64,000 bases of DNA from Salminus brasiliensis (taxonomy: Eukaryota; Chordata; Actinopteri; Characiformes; Bryconidae): assembly GCF_030463535.1 (NCBI RefSeq), contig NC_132888.1, positions 5,386,081 to 5,450,080 of the forward strand, given 5' to 3'. Position 1 is the first letter of the stretch. Each line of letters begins with the position of its first letter. The position numbers and the translations under genes are program-made. Positions 11,869 to 24,100 of the stretch are shown in pieces. The notes beneath the pieces were generated by a model that saw only the letters and a program-made list of their open reading frames with translations, was not told the DNA's origin and did no database searches.

Positions 11869-12235
11869 CTACAATGCTCTCTCCTCTGTCTTAGTCAGAC
11901 CCTTGGATCTCTTTCGTTCTCCCCTACATAATAAGACTTCGTCCTTCACACATAGTGTCATAAACAGTAGTTTCTTATGGCAGCCTTCACCATGTTTGAC
12001 GAAGATTTGCTTCTTTTTCTTCTCCATACTCTCCATTTCTCTTCCCATCATTCTGGCACAAGTTCATCTTGATTTCATTCGTCCAGAAGCTCTTGTTCCA
12101 GAACTGGACAGTGTATTCTGATCTTTCAGTTGTTGAGTGTAACCAGTGGTTTACATCTTGAGGTGAATCATCTGTATTTCCTTTTATAAAGGTAACTTTT
12201 GATTGTAGACTTTCTTGACTTGACTAGATGATGTG
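11869..12235 (-). mobile_element. Tc1-like transposase fragment
   Basis: Read on the minus strand, the segments around 12045-12110 (CTTGATTTCATTCGTCCAGA) and 12140-12215 (AGTGGTTTACATCTTGAGGT, GATTGTAGACTTTCTTGA) correspond to the central part of a fish Tc1-like transposase as I remember that family. No terminal repeats were seen and several frame breaks are present. Confidence 0.6.
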
Positions 12236-12299
12236 GAAGAGTTTTATTCTTTACCAAGAAACTAATTCTGTGTTTCATGCAATTATTTATCAATCAGTC

Positions 12300-12845
12300 A
12301 TTCCTGCTCTGGCGGTGGCATTCACACCAGCTTCAGTGTCAGCGATGCCTGACGTCTTTGCTTCTGCTTTGGCGTGACATCCATGCCAGCTCAGTCTAGT
12401 CGCCTGTCATGTCTTCTGTCTTTTCCTCAGTTTAGTCTCCCGTCCTGTCTTGTGTCCAGCCTCATGTCAAGTCTCTGTTTTTGTCCAATGTTCAGTCTAC
12501 TGTCCAATCTCTGTTTCAGTCCAGTGTTGTGTCTCCCGTCCAGTCTTCTGTTCAGCTTTCCATCTTGCTCGGTGTCCAGTCATGTCTCATCTCTGGTTGG
12601 TCTCCCCAGTCAGTCTCTTGTCAGGCCTCCAATTCACTCTTCTGTCTGTGTCCCTGTTTCCTCTCCTGTCTCCAGTTTTCTTTGTTGTCCCCTTTGTCGT
12701 GTCTTGTGTTTTCCCTTCCTGTGTTTTGCCCTGCTATGTGCACATTAGCATCTTGCTCTGTTTGTTTGATTGTCATCTTCACTCAAGCCCTGCCTTGTCG
12801 TTAGTTTTCCCACTTGTCCCTCCTTTGTAGCCCTGCTCTCTTGTA
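12300..12845. repeat. C/T-rich degenerate tandem repeat
   Basis: About 500 bp of imperfect units of the type CCAGTCTTCTGTCCAGTC / TCTCCCGTCCTGTC. All three forward frames are partly open, which gives Ser/Pro/Leu/Val/Cys-rich ORFs that reflect the base composition. No gene is inferred. Confidence 0.65.
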
Positions 12846-13004
12846 AGTATAGTGTAATTCAAAAAGTAGTTTTTACCCAAATATATGAAATCTTTTGTAA
12901 ATAAAACTGGATATATCCCACATATTATTCAACTGTTTTGAGTTAGGTGAATGTATGTGATCATTTTACAGATGTTTGAGTTAAATAATTGTAGTAGTAA
13001 TATT

Positions 13005-13021
13005 ATTATTATTAAGTATTG

Positions 13022-13056
<35 letters not shown>

Positions 13057-13058
13057 GA
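13005..13058. repeat. (TTA)n microsatellite
   Basis: Near-perfect ATT/TTA repeat, followed by a TTGAGAATTGAGAAC-type short repeat. Confidence 0.9.
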
Positions 13059-13493
13059 GAGCCTGCTATATATTGAGCTGAGAATTGTTAACCATTGAGA
13101 ATTGAGAACAACAATAAACAACCAAACACACATCATCACGTCAAGTTGTAGCTGGTCTCTAGTGTCACAGGAGAGGAGCTATAAACTGTTGCATTGGTGA
13201 GTCAGTTTTAGGTAGGTACTGTCAATACATGGGGATATTCAGCTGCTGCCTGGTATACATGAAGGCAAGAAGCACTGTTTTTTATAGATTGTACTTGATG
13301 CAAAATCTATAACTGGAATTCTGATTTCTGTCATATATTAGCAATATTTGTGCAAATAACTTTGTAGCCTAGAATTTACTTTTATGAAGCAAATTGAATT
13401 ATACATGACTCAAGCTTCTGCATCCATTATTTAACTTGCAGTAAACATACTAATAAGTATTTTATAAGGTGGTTTTGGAACATTGTTGACATC

Positions 13494-14450
13494 ATGGCTG
13501 AATATACCAATTCAACAACTGTTATGCAATTCTTCCTCCTTGGATTTCCAGGAGTCCTCCCAGAATATTACACAGCTGTTGGAACTCTTCTTCTCTTCAT
13601 TTATCTTGTACTTGCAGGAGGAAACATTTTAATCATTGCATTTGTAGCTTATGAAAAAAGCCTACAAAAACCAGTTTATCTGATCTTCTGCAATCTTGCT
13701 GCAGTGGACTTGGCTTTTGGAACTGCCACAATGCCCAAAATTATTGCAAAGTATCTTCTTAGAGACGAAATGATGTCATTTCATGCTTGTTTCATTCAAA
13801 TGTTTCTTGTGCATTATTTAGGAAATGTCATTTCTTTCCTTTTGCTTGTAATGGCTATTGATCGATTTATTGCTATATGTAACCCCCTCAGATACCCTAC
13901 CCTTGTTACAAACCATTCTGCTGCAATTATATGTGTAATATCTTGGGTAATTCCAGTCTCTTGGATGATGGCAATAGTTTTCCAAACTATAGCTTTGCCC
14001 TACTGCAACTCCAACATAATAACACAATGCTATTGTGACCACAATTCAATAAGTAGGTTGGCCTGTAGTGATGCAAGGACTGCGAAGCTTTTTGCCTTTA
14101 CTGCAGCAATGATAGTGCTGTTAGGACCCCTTGCTTTTATCATATTCTCTTACATAGCAATCATCATAGCTGTCTTTAAAATATCCAATGCTCAAGGAAA
14201 ATACAAAGCATTCTCAACATGCAGTCCTCAACTTCTTATCATATGCCTTTACTATCTGCCCCGATGTGCTGTCTACGTTGCTGACATAAAGGTTCAAATG
14301 AACATTGATGCTCGCATCATGATCATTATGTGGTATAGTCTCTTTCCCCCACTTGTCAATCCAATTATTTTCTGCTTCAGAACTAAGGAAATCCGAGAAG
14401 CATTAATAATGAAATTAAGAAAAAGAAAGATAAATAATTTCTCAGTCTAA
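13494..14450 (+). CDS. olfactory receptor, intact
   Basis: A single-exon 318-residue class A GPCR, expected in the plasma membrane of olfactory sensory neurons and coupled to Golf; the ligand is unknown. The N-terminus carries an N-glycosylation site (NST at residues 6-8). TM1 lies near residues 28-52. The TM2 region contains [18 protein letters not shown]. The end of TM3 is [16 protein letters not shown], so the canonical MAYDRYVAIC motif is slightly changed. Extracellular loop 2 has several Cys ([13 protein letters not shown]). The TM6 start is [19 protein letters not shown], with Gln where many ORs have His. TM7 is [12 protein letters not shown], so NPxxY reads NPIIF. Length and motifs are complete, and the stop TAA is followed by AATAAA at 14521. 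It is the apparent parent-type sequence of the fragment at 3318 and a paralogue of the receptor at 17332. Confidence 0.95.
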   Translation: MAEYTNSTTVMQFFLLGFPGVLPEYYTAVGTLLLFIYLVLAGGNILIIAFVAYEKSLQKPVYLIFCNLAAVDLAFGTATMPKIIAKYLLRDEMMSFHACFIQMFLVHYLGNVISFLLLVMAIDRFIAICNPLRYPTLVTNHSAAIICVISWVIPVSWMMAIVFQTIALPYCNSNIITQCYCDHNSISRLACSDARTAKLFAFTAAMIVLLGPLAFIIFSYIAIIIAVFKISNAQGKYKAFSTCSPQLLIICLYYLPRCAVYVADIKVQMNIDARIMIIMWYSLFPPLVNPIIFCFRTKEIREALIMKLRKRKINNFSV

Positions 14451-14520
14451 AAGATAAGATTTTGTGTATGCCCTGTATACAGTAGTGATACACATTGAAA
14501 TATTTGTAGAAATAATATTT

Positions 14521-14526
14521 AATAAA
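14521..14526 (+). terminator. candidate polyadenylation signal of the OR gene
   Basis: AATAAA lies 71 bp after the stop codon of the receptor ending at 14450. Confidence 0.5.
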
Positions 14527-17331
14527 ATAATACAGACTATTGTCATGGAAAAAACATTACATTGTTTACATATGTTTACAAACATATGTACATCACATTT
14601 ACTTCAAAATTCCATGATGAATGGACCAACAGAAATGCTCCAAAAAACCCTAATACACTGATTTCCATTGAAAGTTGACATTTTTAAGATTTTTAAGGAT
14701 TTTGTGTGACAGGAACAATATGTTGATAAAATCCTTAATTTATTTCACTTTAAAAATAACACATTGGACATATATTTTTTCCAGCCACCTGTTAAATGTT
14801 TGTTTCAGTAAAAATACTTGCCTATTAATTATTTTAGAAGTTTTCTAAACATGAACGTAAGTTTAAACCATATCTGAACAGATGTTACACTGTCATATAT
14901 GACAAATTATGGTCCGTTTTAACATTTGTAGCCATTAAGGCCACTGAATTATGTAATATCTGTATGTTCCAGTTATTTATTCTTATTTTCATTTCCTCAA
15001 ATGTAATTGCTTATTAAATACTTCTTTTCTGGCATTTCACCAAGGTTTATTGATATCAAACACAATGACAATAGAAAAGCAACAATGAAAAGCATATTTT
15101 TGCATATTGTACTTTAAAGGTATAAACAATGAAATCATTCATATATATATATATGTATGTGTGTGTGTGGTAGCCACCAGTCTACGTTAGGCAGAACTGT
15201 GTCATTGAACTGTGTTATTGAATAATAAAGAACTGTGTTCTTTATTTTTAAATCATTTAAATGTATTCTTGTAGTTTTTGGGGCATTTTCCCTTCAGTTG
15301 AATTGATGTCAAACACAATGACCGATGTACAGAAATAATTAAAAGTACATATGCATGATATTCATGGCATATTCATTATGAGTGCAGTAACAGTCCATTA
15401 CAATTACATACATACATATACCTATTTATATTCATTAAATATGTTTGTTAATATATGTAAAAACAAGACAATGAACAATGTACAATATTTTTTTGGTTAT
15501 CCAAACAAAATGATGCATATGTAAATCACAGTATTTAGTATTGTTAATTGTCAAAAAAGTCACAGACGGGGGGCTTTGGAATAACCTTCCAGTCAGTGTT
15601 AAGAGCTCAGACACAGTCTCACCTTTCTTGTCCTACTAGTTTGTAAGTTTAAGCTCCTTTTAAAACCTGCAGTAATTCAAAGAATAGAGATGCATCAAAT
15701 GAAAAATTAACAAATGTCAAGAGAATAGAAAACAAAACAATACATTTAAAACAAATGAAAATAGGTTAATTCAGTTTAACTGGATTCATTTAAACTTCAT
15801 TATTAGTGGTTTTACAGTATAATAAAACAATTTGTGACTATGACATAAATCTAATGTATAAAAAAGTACAACTATATGAAATATCCTGCTTAGCTAATAC
15901 CAGAAATAACTACAAAAACACACAATGAACACATAATGCTAGTGCAAATAAACAGTAAATAGTGAAAATAAGTGCAGTTAATAAAACACAGTAGGTGTCA
16001 ACTCACAATTAAAGAAGAGATTGGAGATGACAAGTGTCTGAGCCAAACCTCAAGATCTTATCTTTCCATTGTGTACATGTGTAATGTATACGCAATGAGC
16101 CTTGCACACATGATGCATAGCATGTCTGTGATCCATCAAAACATCCTCAAGACTGAAAAGTAATTGTCACACATGGTTGTAGAAGTTAAGTGAAAATTGA
16201 AGCATGTTTGCGGGCACTGATGAACCTCCTGCATGGATGATAAAAAGTTGCATCGACTTGGATGCAGTATTCAAGCCATTCTTGATTATGGTACCACGAA
16301 GATGCAAGATTCTTACCATGACAGGGTATTGAACATAATAGGGCTGCTATAGTGGTCCAGAAATTACCAGACTGGAGTCTTTACCAAATTAAGTTGTCTC
16401 CACTGTGAACTTCAGAATTAACATTAGTATGTTTCCTCTTCATGTCAATTCCAAGCACATCTGCTTAAACTCTGTTTTTTTCTTTCAGCACAAGTTACTC
16501 TTCGGGTAGTGACTGAAGATGGTCCTTAAAATAATTTTCTTTTATTCAATAGTCCACCTTATGCTTAATCTGATAATGCTAAATCTACAAACCCTAATTT
16601 CTATAAAACTGCTGTACATTAATTTATAAAAACACTTGTTAGCGCCTCGCATTGTTCATTGTCCTTCATAACATAGCTAAATATTATAGCTAAATATACA
16701 TGTATTTGTGTTTACACTGGGGGGGCACCATACATGAAAGGGCACTGCGCCCTAATGCCTGCACTTAGCGATGGCTCTGGGTTCTGTGAAGAACTGCAAT
16801 TGTAAATGTATGTCTAAACTAAAATGAAATTAAATTAAATGAAATGAAAGCTCATAAATGTAATATCTCATGCACAATACTGCAGTCTAAACCACTGTCT
16901 CTTAAACAAGTTTTCAGAGACCCTCAGATGGTTCACACAGTTAACAACACCAGGGAGAAAGGACAAATATGTACTGTCTGGAGGACCCTTAGGACTGGTT
17001 TGGGAACCATCTCTGAGGCCTTGCTCTGGTGTGAATATTATTTGCTTCATTAAACAATGCTCAAAGTCTCAGCAGTAAGACTTTAAAAATTCCAGTTATT
17101 GCAGGGCTATATCTTCTGTCTGGTGAGCACAAGAACAGCATTTGAAGAGCACAGACTGAATAATTTAAATCAAAGTAGGTTTTTTATTTTATGTTCTAGT
17201 TTGATGTGGTTACATGGATAATGTATTTAGTCAATATGTACAATATACAGATAATATGATTGTTTTTACATATGATATATTCAGTTATACAATATAAGGT
17301 TCTGGTGTGTTTTTGTCTTTTTTTTTGTCAG
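14527..17331. other. intergenic between OR genes
   Basis: AT-rich spacer with a short (AT)n/(GT)n tract at 15140-15168 and AATGAAATTAAATT-type runs near 16830. A segment at 15560-15665 resembles repeat-derived sequence. No further OR exon was recognised. The pyrimidine run and CAG directly before the ATG at 17332 suggest that the 3' splice site of an upstream non-coding exon lies at its end; that exon was not identified. Confidence 0.5.
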
Positions 17332-18336
17332 ATGCTGTCTAGCGGTTCTGAGACATTAATATACACAAACATCACAACCAACATCCCTGAGTTTGTGCTT
17401 CAAGGCTTCCCAGGACTCCATGCTCAGTATTACAGACTGCTAGGAACCTTTTTCTTCTTCATCTACCTGGTTCTGGCAGCTGGTAACATTTTTATCATTG
17501 TTTTTGTGACATATGAGAAAAGTCTTCAAAAGCCAACTTATATTATCTTCTGTAATCTTGCTGTAGCAGATCTTGGATTTGGGACTACAACTCTTCCAAG
17601 AATCATTGCTAAGTTTTGGATGTCAGACAGGGTCATATCATTTAATGCTTGTTTTGTACAAATGTATTTTGTGCATTTCTTAGGAGCTACCAGCTCATTT
17701 CTTATGGCGTTAATGGCCCTTGATCGATTTGTTGCCATATGCAACCCTCTCCGATATCCAACACTAATTAGGAACTCCACTATTGCAATACTTTGTTTTG
17801 CGGTTTGGATAGCCAACCTTCTCCAGCTTGGTGCAATTACTGCACAAGCCCTTAGTGTGACTTACTGTGGCCCAAACATCATAGCTCAATGCTACTGTGA
17901 CCATTTTTCAATAGTCAAGTTGGCCTGTGCAGACATATCAGGCATTAAAAACATTAGTTTTGCTGTTGCAATCTTAGTACTGTGGGGGCCTTTAATTTTT
18001 ATTGTGTTTTCTTATGTGTCAATCATTGTTTCAGTCATGAAAATTTCGAGTAAAGAGGGACGATATAAAACCTTTTCGACATGTACTCCTCAACTGTTTA
18101 TGATTTGCCTGTACTATCTGCCCAGAACGTTTGTGTATCTGTCAAACACTTTTGGTCTTAATTTGGGAACTGATACTCGAATTATGTTGACAATGATGTG
18201 CAGTTTATTCCCTGCTCTTATCAACCCATTCATATACTGCTTTCGGACCAAAGAAATTAAAGACACTCTAATAAAGAAATTAAAGCAAAGACAGATGAGA
18301 GTAGGTCGAAAATGTTTTTTAAACAATGGTAAATAA
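17332..18336 (+). CDS. olfactory receptor, intact
   Basis: A 334-residue one-exon OR. I chose the ATG at 17332 over the upstream in-frame ATG at 17260 for two reasons. The segment just before it (TTTTTTTTTGTCAG) looks like a splice acceptor, as is common in OR genes with a 5' non-coding exon. From here the N-terminus also has normal length, with NIT glycosylation sites at about residues 13 and 16. Motifs in order: PEFVLQGFPGL; TM1; KPTYIIFCNLAVADLGFG in TM2; [16 protein letters not shown] at the end of TM3; the Cys-rich loop CGPNIIAQCYCDH; KTFSTCTPQLFMICLYYLP at TM6; and NPFIYCFRTKEI at TM7, with an intact NPxxY. The C-tail is Lys/Arg-rich. It is clearly paralogous to the receptor at 13494. 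Confidence 0.95.
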   Translation: MLSSGSETLIYTNITTNIPEFVLQGFPGLHAQYYRLLGTFFFFIYLVLAAGNIFIIVFVTYEKSLQKPTYIIFCNLAVADLGFGTTTLPRIIAKFWMSDRVISFNACFVQMYFVHFLGATSSFLMALMALDRFVAICNPLRYPTLIRNSTIAILCFAVWIANLLQLGAITAQALSVTYCGPNIIAQCYCDHFSIVKLACADISGIKNISFAVAILVLWGPLIFIVFSYVSIIVSVMKISSKEGRYKTFSTCTPQLFMICLYYLPRTFVYLSNTFGLNLGTDTRIMLTMMCSLFPALINPFIYCFRTKEIKDTLIKKLKQRQMRVGRKCFLNNGK

Positions 18337-18832
18337 TATGATGTGCTGTGAAATATGATATACAGAAACATTTCCTTCAAATTGTATATTTCTTTCTGTT
18401 GATGAAATGAGATAATATTTAGTTGTTCAGTAGTGTGTAAAGTGTATGTTAAATTTAATTAAATCATACAAATTAAACCTATACTTGGATATAAAACTGA
18501 ACCATTTCTTCATCAGCAGGTTATTCATAAAGTTTTTAGTCATTCTGAAAAGTAACATATAGCAAAAATAGTAAGTTAACCTAACAGGACTTATGCAAAA
18601 ATGTGTACATAGATAAAACATCATCCCAGAAACTTTGAATACATTTCTTAACCAGCATCTTAGCTGACCTGTGAATTATGAAACATTGTCACTTGTCAAC
18701 ATAAAAATACGTATTGTTTATATTTGCTGCCTAAAGTCTAATTTAAGTATAGAAATATATTTTCTCAGGTAACTGGTATACAACACTCTCCCAGTCCAGT
18801 AATACATAAATGTATCTTAATATTGTCAAAGT

Positions 18833-18887
<55 letters not shown>

Positions 18888-19920
18888 GTATCTGTAACTG
18901 GTTTGAATTTTGACACATGACACATTGACACATTTGATTGTGCTGTGATTTTGCCCTCTTGAGAATTAAATATCACTTAAATAGCACAACCAGGATTAGG
19001 GCTGGAGCAGATATGCCATCTGTGTACTTTGTTTACACAGGTTTGATGGAATCTGATCATACCATGTTAAGTATAAAGCTCAGGACACAGATGGAAATGC
19101 AATATCAAATCTAAACGAACTGACTGAACAAAACCCAAGAAGGCTCGAGAGGGCTCTAAATAAAAGCTGTCCAGTGTATTATCAGAATGCTAGCAGCAGA
19201 TGGCATCATGGAGCCATGAAAGAGTGTGAAAATTTCATTTTATTATAATCGATGTTTCACACCATGCTAATGAGTTTTGGCTCTCTCTGCTCTCTCTGCC
19301 AATACTAGTATTTCTCTTCATCCAAATGTAGCAAGATTTATGATAACAGCCCAGTTCACTTGTTGTTTCTAAGTGTTTCTTCATATTTGAGGAACAGAAG
19401 GAATACAACCCAAATACCCTTTAAAGATTTGAAGTTTGAACAGCCCCCAGTCACAACATCCCTACGACAGCAGATAACCATGTTAAGTAGTCAGTGTCAT
19501 AATAAAAAGAGACTATTTATTTGTATAGCATTTTGTTTTTTTTGTTTTTTTTTTGGGGGGGGTGTTTTTTTGTTTTTTTTAACAACAAAGCTATATACAA
19601 ATAAATTTGATTTAATATATATTAAGAAATCTTTTACAGTAAGATACAACTATTCTAATTGCTTTTAAAAATCTATTTACACACTGATTAATCTAATTAT
19701 TGTATATATTAAATAAATTATTTGATAAAACATGTGAATGAGATGGCTTTTGTTTGTGTTTGGATCAGTATTTTAGAATTGTTCAAAACATTTTTGCTTT
19801 ACATCAAAAAGTCTAATATGAATACATTTGAATAGAAGATTAAACACAGTCGCAAAAATGTAATGCAATGAAATTAAATTTAGAATTTTATTATTGTCTC
19901 ATACCAGGCGTCACAGAAAG

Positions 19921-19951
<31 letters not shown>

Positions 19952-19960
19952 ATAATATAT
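18337..19960. other. intergenic with microsatellites
   Basis: Contains an (AT)n tract at 18836-18882, T/G-rich runs at 19530-19580 and a (GT)n tract at 19931-19951. No gene was recognised. Confidence 0.6.
18836..18882. repeat. (AT)n microsatellite
   Basis: About 23 dinucleotide units without interruption. Confidence 0.95.
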
Positions 19961-19962
19961 AT

Positions 19963-20560
19963 ACACGGACAGAATTGTTGGTACCCCTTAGTTAACGAAA
20001 GAAAAAAAAAACACAATGGTCAAAAATTATGGTACCCCTGAAAATAATGTGACCAAAGGGACATGTTAAATCAAGGTGTGTCCACTAATTAGCATCACAG
20101 GTGTCTACAATCTTGTAATCAGTCAGTGGGCCTGTATATAGGGCTACAGGTAGTCACTGTGCTGTTTGGTGGCATGGTGTGTACCATACTCAACATGGAC
20201 CAGAGGAAGCGAAGGAAAGAGTTGTCTCAGGAGATTAGAAAGAAAATTATAGACAAGTATGTTAAAAGTTATGAGACCATCTCCAAGCAGCTTGATGGTC
20301 CTGTGACTACAGTTGCACATATTATTCCGAAATTTAAGATCCATGGGACTGTAGCCAACCTCCCTGGACGTGGCCACAGGAGGAAAATTGATGACAAATC
20401 AAAGAGAGAGATAATAAAAATAAATAATCTCAAGACTTTCAAGGGATTTTAGAGAGAAATGTGCTGCCCAGTGTTAGAAAGCTTGGTCTCAGTCGCAGGT
20501 CATGGGCCTTGCAACAGGATAATGACCCAAAACACACAGCTAAAAACACCCAATTTATTT
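19963..20560 (+). mobile_element. internally deleted Tc1-like element
   Basis: The left end is ACGGACAGAATTGTTGGTAC CCC, a Tc1-type terminus. The frame from 20126 (true start probably at the ATG at 20195) reads MDQRKRRKELSQEIRKKIID and continues through HTH-like sequence to TVANLPGRGHRRKIDD. It ends after about 85 residues. The DNA then jumps to a segment encoding LQQDNDPKHTAKNT-like sequence (20500-20545), the region of the second catalytic Asp. The central third and the right end with its inverted repeat are missing, so this is a fossil. Confidence 0.8.
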
Positions 20561-20573
20561 ATTTATTTATTTA
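20552..20573 (-). terminator. possible poly(A) signal of the FAT4-like gene
   Basis: Overlapping TTTATT on the plus strand gives AATAAA motifs on the minus strand, about 390 bp beyond the stop codon. The stretch is a simple (TTTA)n repeat, so the call is weak. Confidence 0.3.
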
Positions 20574-20955
20574 TTTTTTTTTTACATTTTGCTTCTATGG
20601 ATGGTAAAGTAAAAGTATTGGATGTTTTACATATTTACAAAAATACATCAGAATACATTTCAAGACCTAAAAGCAAATTGTGTTAAACATTTCTTTACAT
20701 TTAAGACCTAAAACATGATATATAACATGCACTGACAGAAGATGGCACTACATAACCAGACATGAGCATGAAAGCTTTTTCCCAACCACTCAATGTTATT
20801 TAATTTCTATAAATATTTCTAAATTGAGGAAATATGAACTGGCCTGATCTTGGGAAACTCAATTCCCATTTTGTGTCTGTTGTGTAATCTGCCCTAAACA
20901 AGAAAGAGCAACTTATAGCCAGTCTTATAGCCTGAATGTCACACTAACAGCATTT

Positions 20956-21179
20956 TCAAATAATCTGCTCTTCCTCACTGTGAATGTCACAGTCATCCGT
21001 CTGAATAACAGGTAGGCTCGCTATGTCCTCAAAAACATCTGAGTAGGTATTAAAGTCTATCCTTTGATTTATAAGGCTCTCCCACTGTTGCGTGGCTCCG
21101 AAGCCAGTTGTGTCTGAGGGCATCTGGACATCTCTGAAAGGTGATGGGACAGCTAATATAAGCTGTCCTCTGGACCAGT
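20956..21179 (-). CDS. fat4-like: FAT4-like exon 16 (C-terminus)
   Basis: The acceptor TGTGTTACAG precedes AC TGG TCC, and the frame continues exactly from the previous exon (GAA G + AC). It encodes 74 residues ending in [20 protein letters not shown] plus an acidic EEEQII tail, then TGA. The DVF-D-ASLP core matches the end of FAT4 as I recall it. This small exon lies 1.5 kb from the rest of the tail. Confidence 0.9.
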
Positions 21180-24100
21180 CTGTAACACAGAGGAAAAACC
21201 ATAAAAAACATTTCAAAACAAGTATCTGAGTTAAGTAAGAAAAGCTGGGAAAAAGTTAACTTGGTCGTAAATTGTAACATAAATTTAAGCCTTTGAAAAA
21301 ACGAATAATCTTTTAATGGAAGTAAATGTAATGTATTACAAGTCATTTTAAAGCATTTTATTTTTCTATTCAGCAAGTAAAACTAACAATTGGCAGGGTA
21401 TTTTGTTCATTAGCAGACTCATCATAAAGTTAAAAGTCAAATTAAAAAGTAACATATTGCAGAAATAGCTAATTAACCTAACAAGACTACAAAAATGTAT
21501 ATAAAAATACAAAATGTATTAATATAATTACATAAATACATGTTGCAGCTTCTATATATAAATTCTTTATTGAACCTATGTTTTAACTTAATTTAAATTA
21601 AATTAAATGTGTATTGAACATGGCATTGCTGATTTGAGAACATGAATTATTGTTACTTAGGACAATTATTTTTTTCAGAAATTGTCCCACATTGCCAACA
21701 TTACCAACAATTGGCCCACATTATAACTGTGCCACATTAGGAAATGCATTGAGTAGCAATATGTTTACCATTGTTTTGTGGGCTATGTCCTATTTTTCTT
21801 TTGGTTTGATTAGGACACATCCTGATGATTCTAGAGAGTCATGGGGTGTGGATTTAATGTATTTACTTCACATCATGATACATTCCAAGAATATAAAAAA
21901 GTGTAAAATGCAAAAATGTCCTACATTACATTCTTATAAATAAAGGTGCCTAAAGGCATTATTTGAGTGATGCCATTAATGAACCACTTTTGGTACCATA
22001 AAGAACCATGATTTTGTTAAAGATGTGTTACTGAAGAACCTTCACTTAATAGCTTCACTTGATAACTTGATATTAAGGATATTTACTCTTATACATCCTT
22101 GTTACAAACATAGTTCTTTATGGAACCAAAAGTAGATATTCTATGGCATCTCTCAATGAATTTTTTGAATAATTATTTAAGGGCGTGGCTAATTCACAAC
22201 AAGATCTCATAATATTTGTACATATACAACAAAGCACACACCAAAACATCTGTAACATTTGCACAAAGATATGTTGTGTACTTTCAAGTTTAGGTTTAGA
22301 ATGAGGTGTAGGTTTAGGTAATAAAATTACATGTTGGTGTAAGGATTGTGTTAAGTTTAGGTTAGGTTATGCTTAGAATTAGGCTTAGAGGCCAGAGATT
22401 AAGCTTAGGCTTGGTTTAAAGTGTTGGTTTAGGTTATAAAATTTGACTGATAATATTTTAAATTGTAACATTCTTTGTTCAATTCTGTTGCATCAGTAAT
22501 CTCTACAGATGTACAACTATATTTAGTTTGCATTGTTCAAATCCTGAAATGGTCTTTTAGTCACATGAGCACAAATTCATATTGAGACCAGGCTGAAATT
22601 CACCCTACAGAGAGGGTGATAAGTGTCTAATAAAGTGACCAGTAAGTCTATATTAATCAGTTTTCTTATTGGCAGTTATTTCCACTCTATGCCAAACTAA
22701 ATCTTCTCTGGGCCCTTACCTTCAGTTGCAGGTCCACGCCTATTCTCCTGGGCACAGATAAAGCAGAGTTCCTTCTCACAGTCATATTCAGAGCAGGTGA
22801 AGGAGCTGTGACTTTCAGTCTCTGATGAGCTCTCTGCCACCCTGGCTGCATTGAATGGTCTCGGTTGGTTTTCGTGTGGCCCTGTGTGGCCATGAGAAGT
22901 ATCTCCTGCTTGATCAAGTTTCTTAATCTCATCCTCTGTGAGAAAACATGGAGGATCTACCAGTCCCAGTTCAGGGCTAAGCAATTTTTTGGAAAGGACA
23001 TGAGTTTGATGACCCTTGCACTGACCATTTTCCACATTACCACCAGAACTTCTATTGGTAGGAAGTTTACCACATCTGAGAGCAGAGGTCTCAGGGCAGA
23101 TTTGATGCGGCAGCTTTGTGGGTTCTTGCTGTTCTCTTTCACACATGGGTGGAGAAACTCGAGGGCTCAGTCTTTGTGGAGATTTTGCCCATGGCCCTAA
23201 CCTAAGAGAGGTAATGCCACGACTGTCTTTGTTTACTTGCAGGCTGTGGTCCATACTAGAACAGTATGCTGTGTATGTACTATCAATCTCATAGTACTCC
23301 AGTTCACTTCCTCCAAATCCTGTAAGATGACTGGAAAGACCCCCTTCATTGTAACTTTCAGCCCCCCTCATCAGCTCCCCTGGCACTATCAGATCTGGTT
23401 GTTTGCTGCTTTCATTGGAAATGTCCTGGAGACCACCCTCACCATGGTCCAAACTGAATGCTACATTGTCCATGCCATACTGTTTTGTTGGTAGTGCTTG
23501 GCCTGCTTGACTCCTGTGCTTTATATGGCAAAGTTTTCCTTGCCTCTTTAGGACAAAGCAAAGAATGACAATTAACAGAAGAAGGGCTATGGGAAGCACA
23601 ACAGCGATGATCCACAGGGGTGCACTTTTATGGGCTTGGAGACAATCCTCTCTGTGCTCAGTGGCAGTTGAACAGGTCCCACACAATGAAGCAGAGACAT
23701 TATGTAGACAGACACACCAGCTATATTCTGAAGGAGACGAAATACAATCACTGCCGCTTTGACAAGACGGGGTCGGACATAATTCCTTAAAACAAGGTCT
23801 TAGGACACAATCTTCTGCAGATGCACAGTCATTCTGGAAGAGTAAAGGGCTGGGTTTGGCCTCAACCATCTCACTGTGACCGCTGAAAGGTAGGGTATGA
23901 CCATTGAGTTTGACGTACTCCACACATCCTACAAATCCTGAAAGATGAAAATGGGTGAAGACAGCAAGATTATGCCAAATCAGGGGCCTCCGTCCACTCA
24001 GCTGATTAACTTATATATTTTAGAGAACATTTTAGTCTGTTTGGCTTGAGCATCATGGCAGACATCCAACTGCAGTTGGAATAAACTTAACGTTTTTTTT

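Larger units (their letters stand above)
21180..22719 (-). other. last intron of the FAT4-like gene, with repeats
   Basis: Holds a hairpin-like MITE at 21966-22148 and a degenerate TTTAGGTTAGG-type repeat at 22285-22440. The rest is AT-rich. Confidence 0.7.

Noticed and set aside
12374-12830. Overlapping 107-126 codon ORFs rich in Ser, Cys, Val and Pro
   Set aside because: They lie in a C/T-rich degenerate tandem repeat open in several frames at once.
22285-22440. Interstitial telomere repeat
   Set aside because: The TTTAGG/TTAGG units are irregular and mixed with GCTTAG; there is no run of TTAGGG.
22865-23762. Plus-strand ORFs of 61-111 codons
   Set aside because: They are shadows of the FAT4-like cytoplasmic exon on the minus strand.
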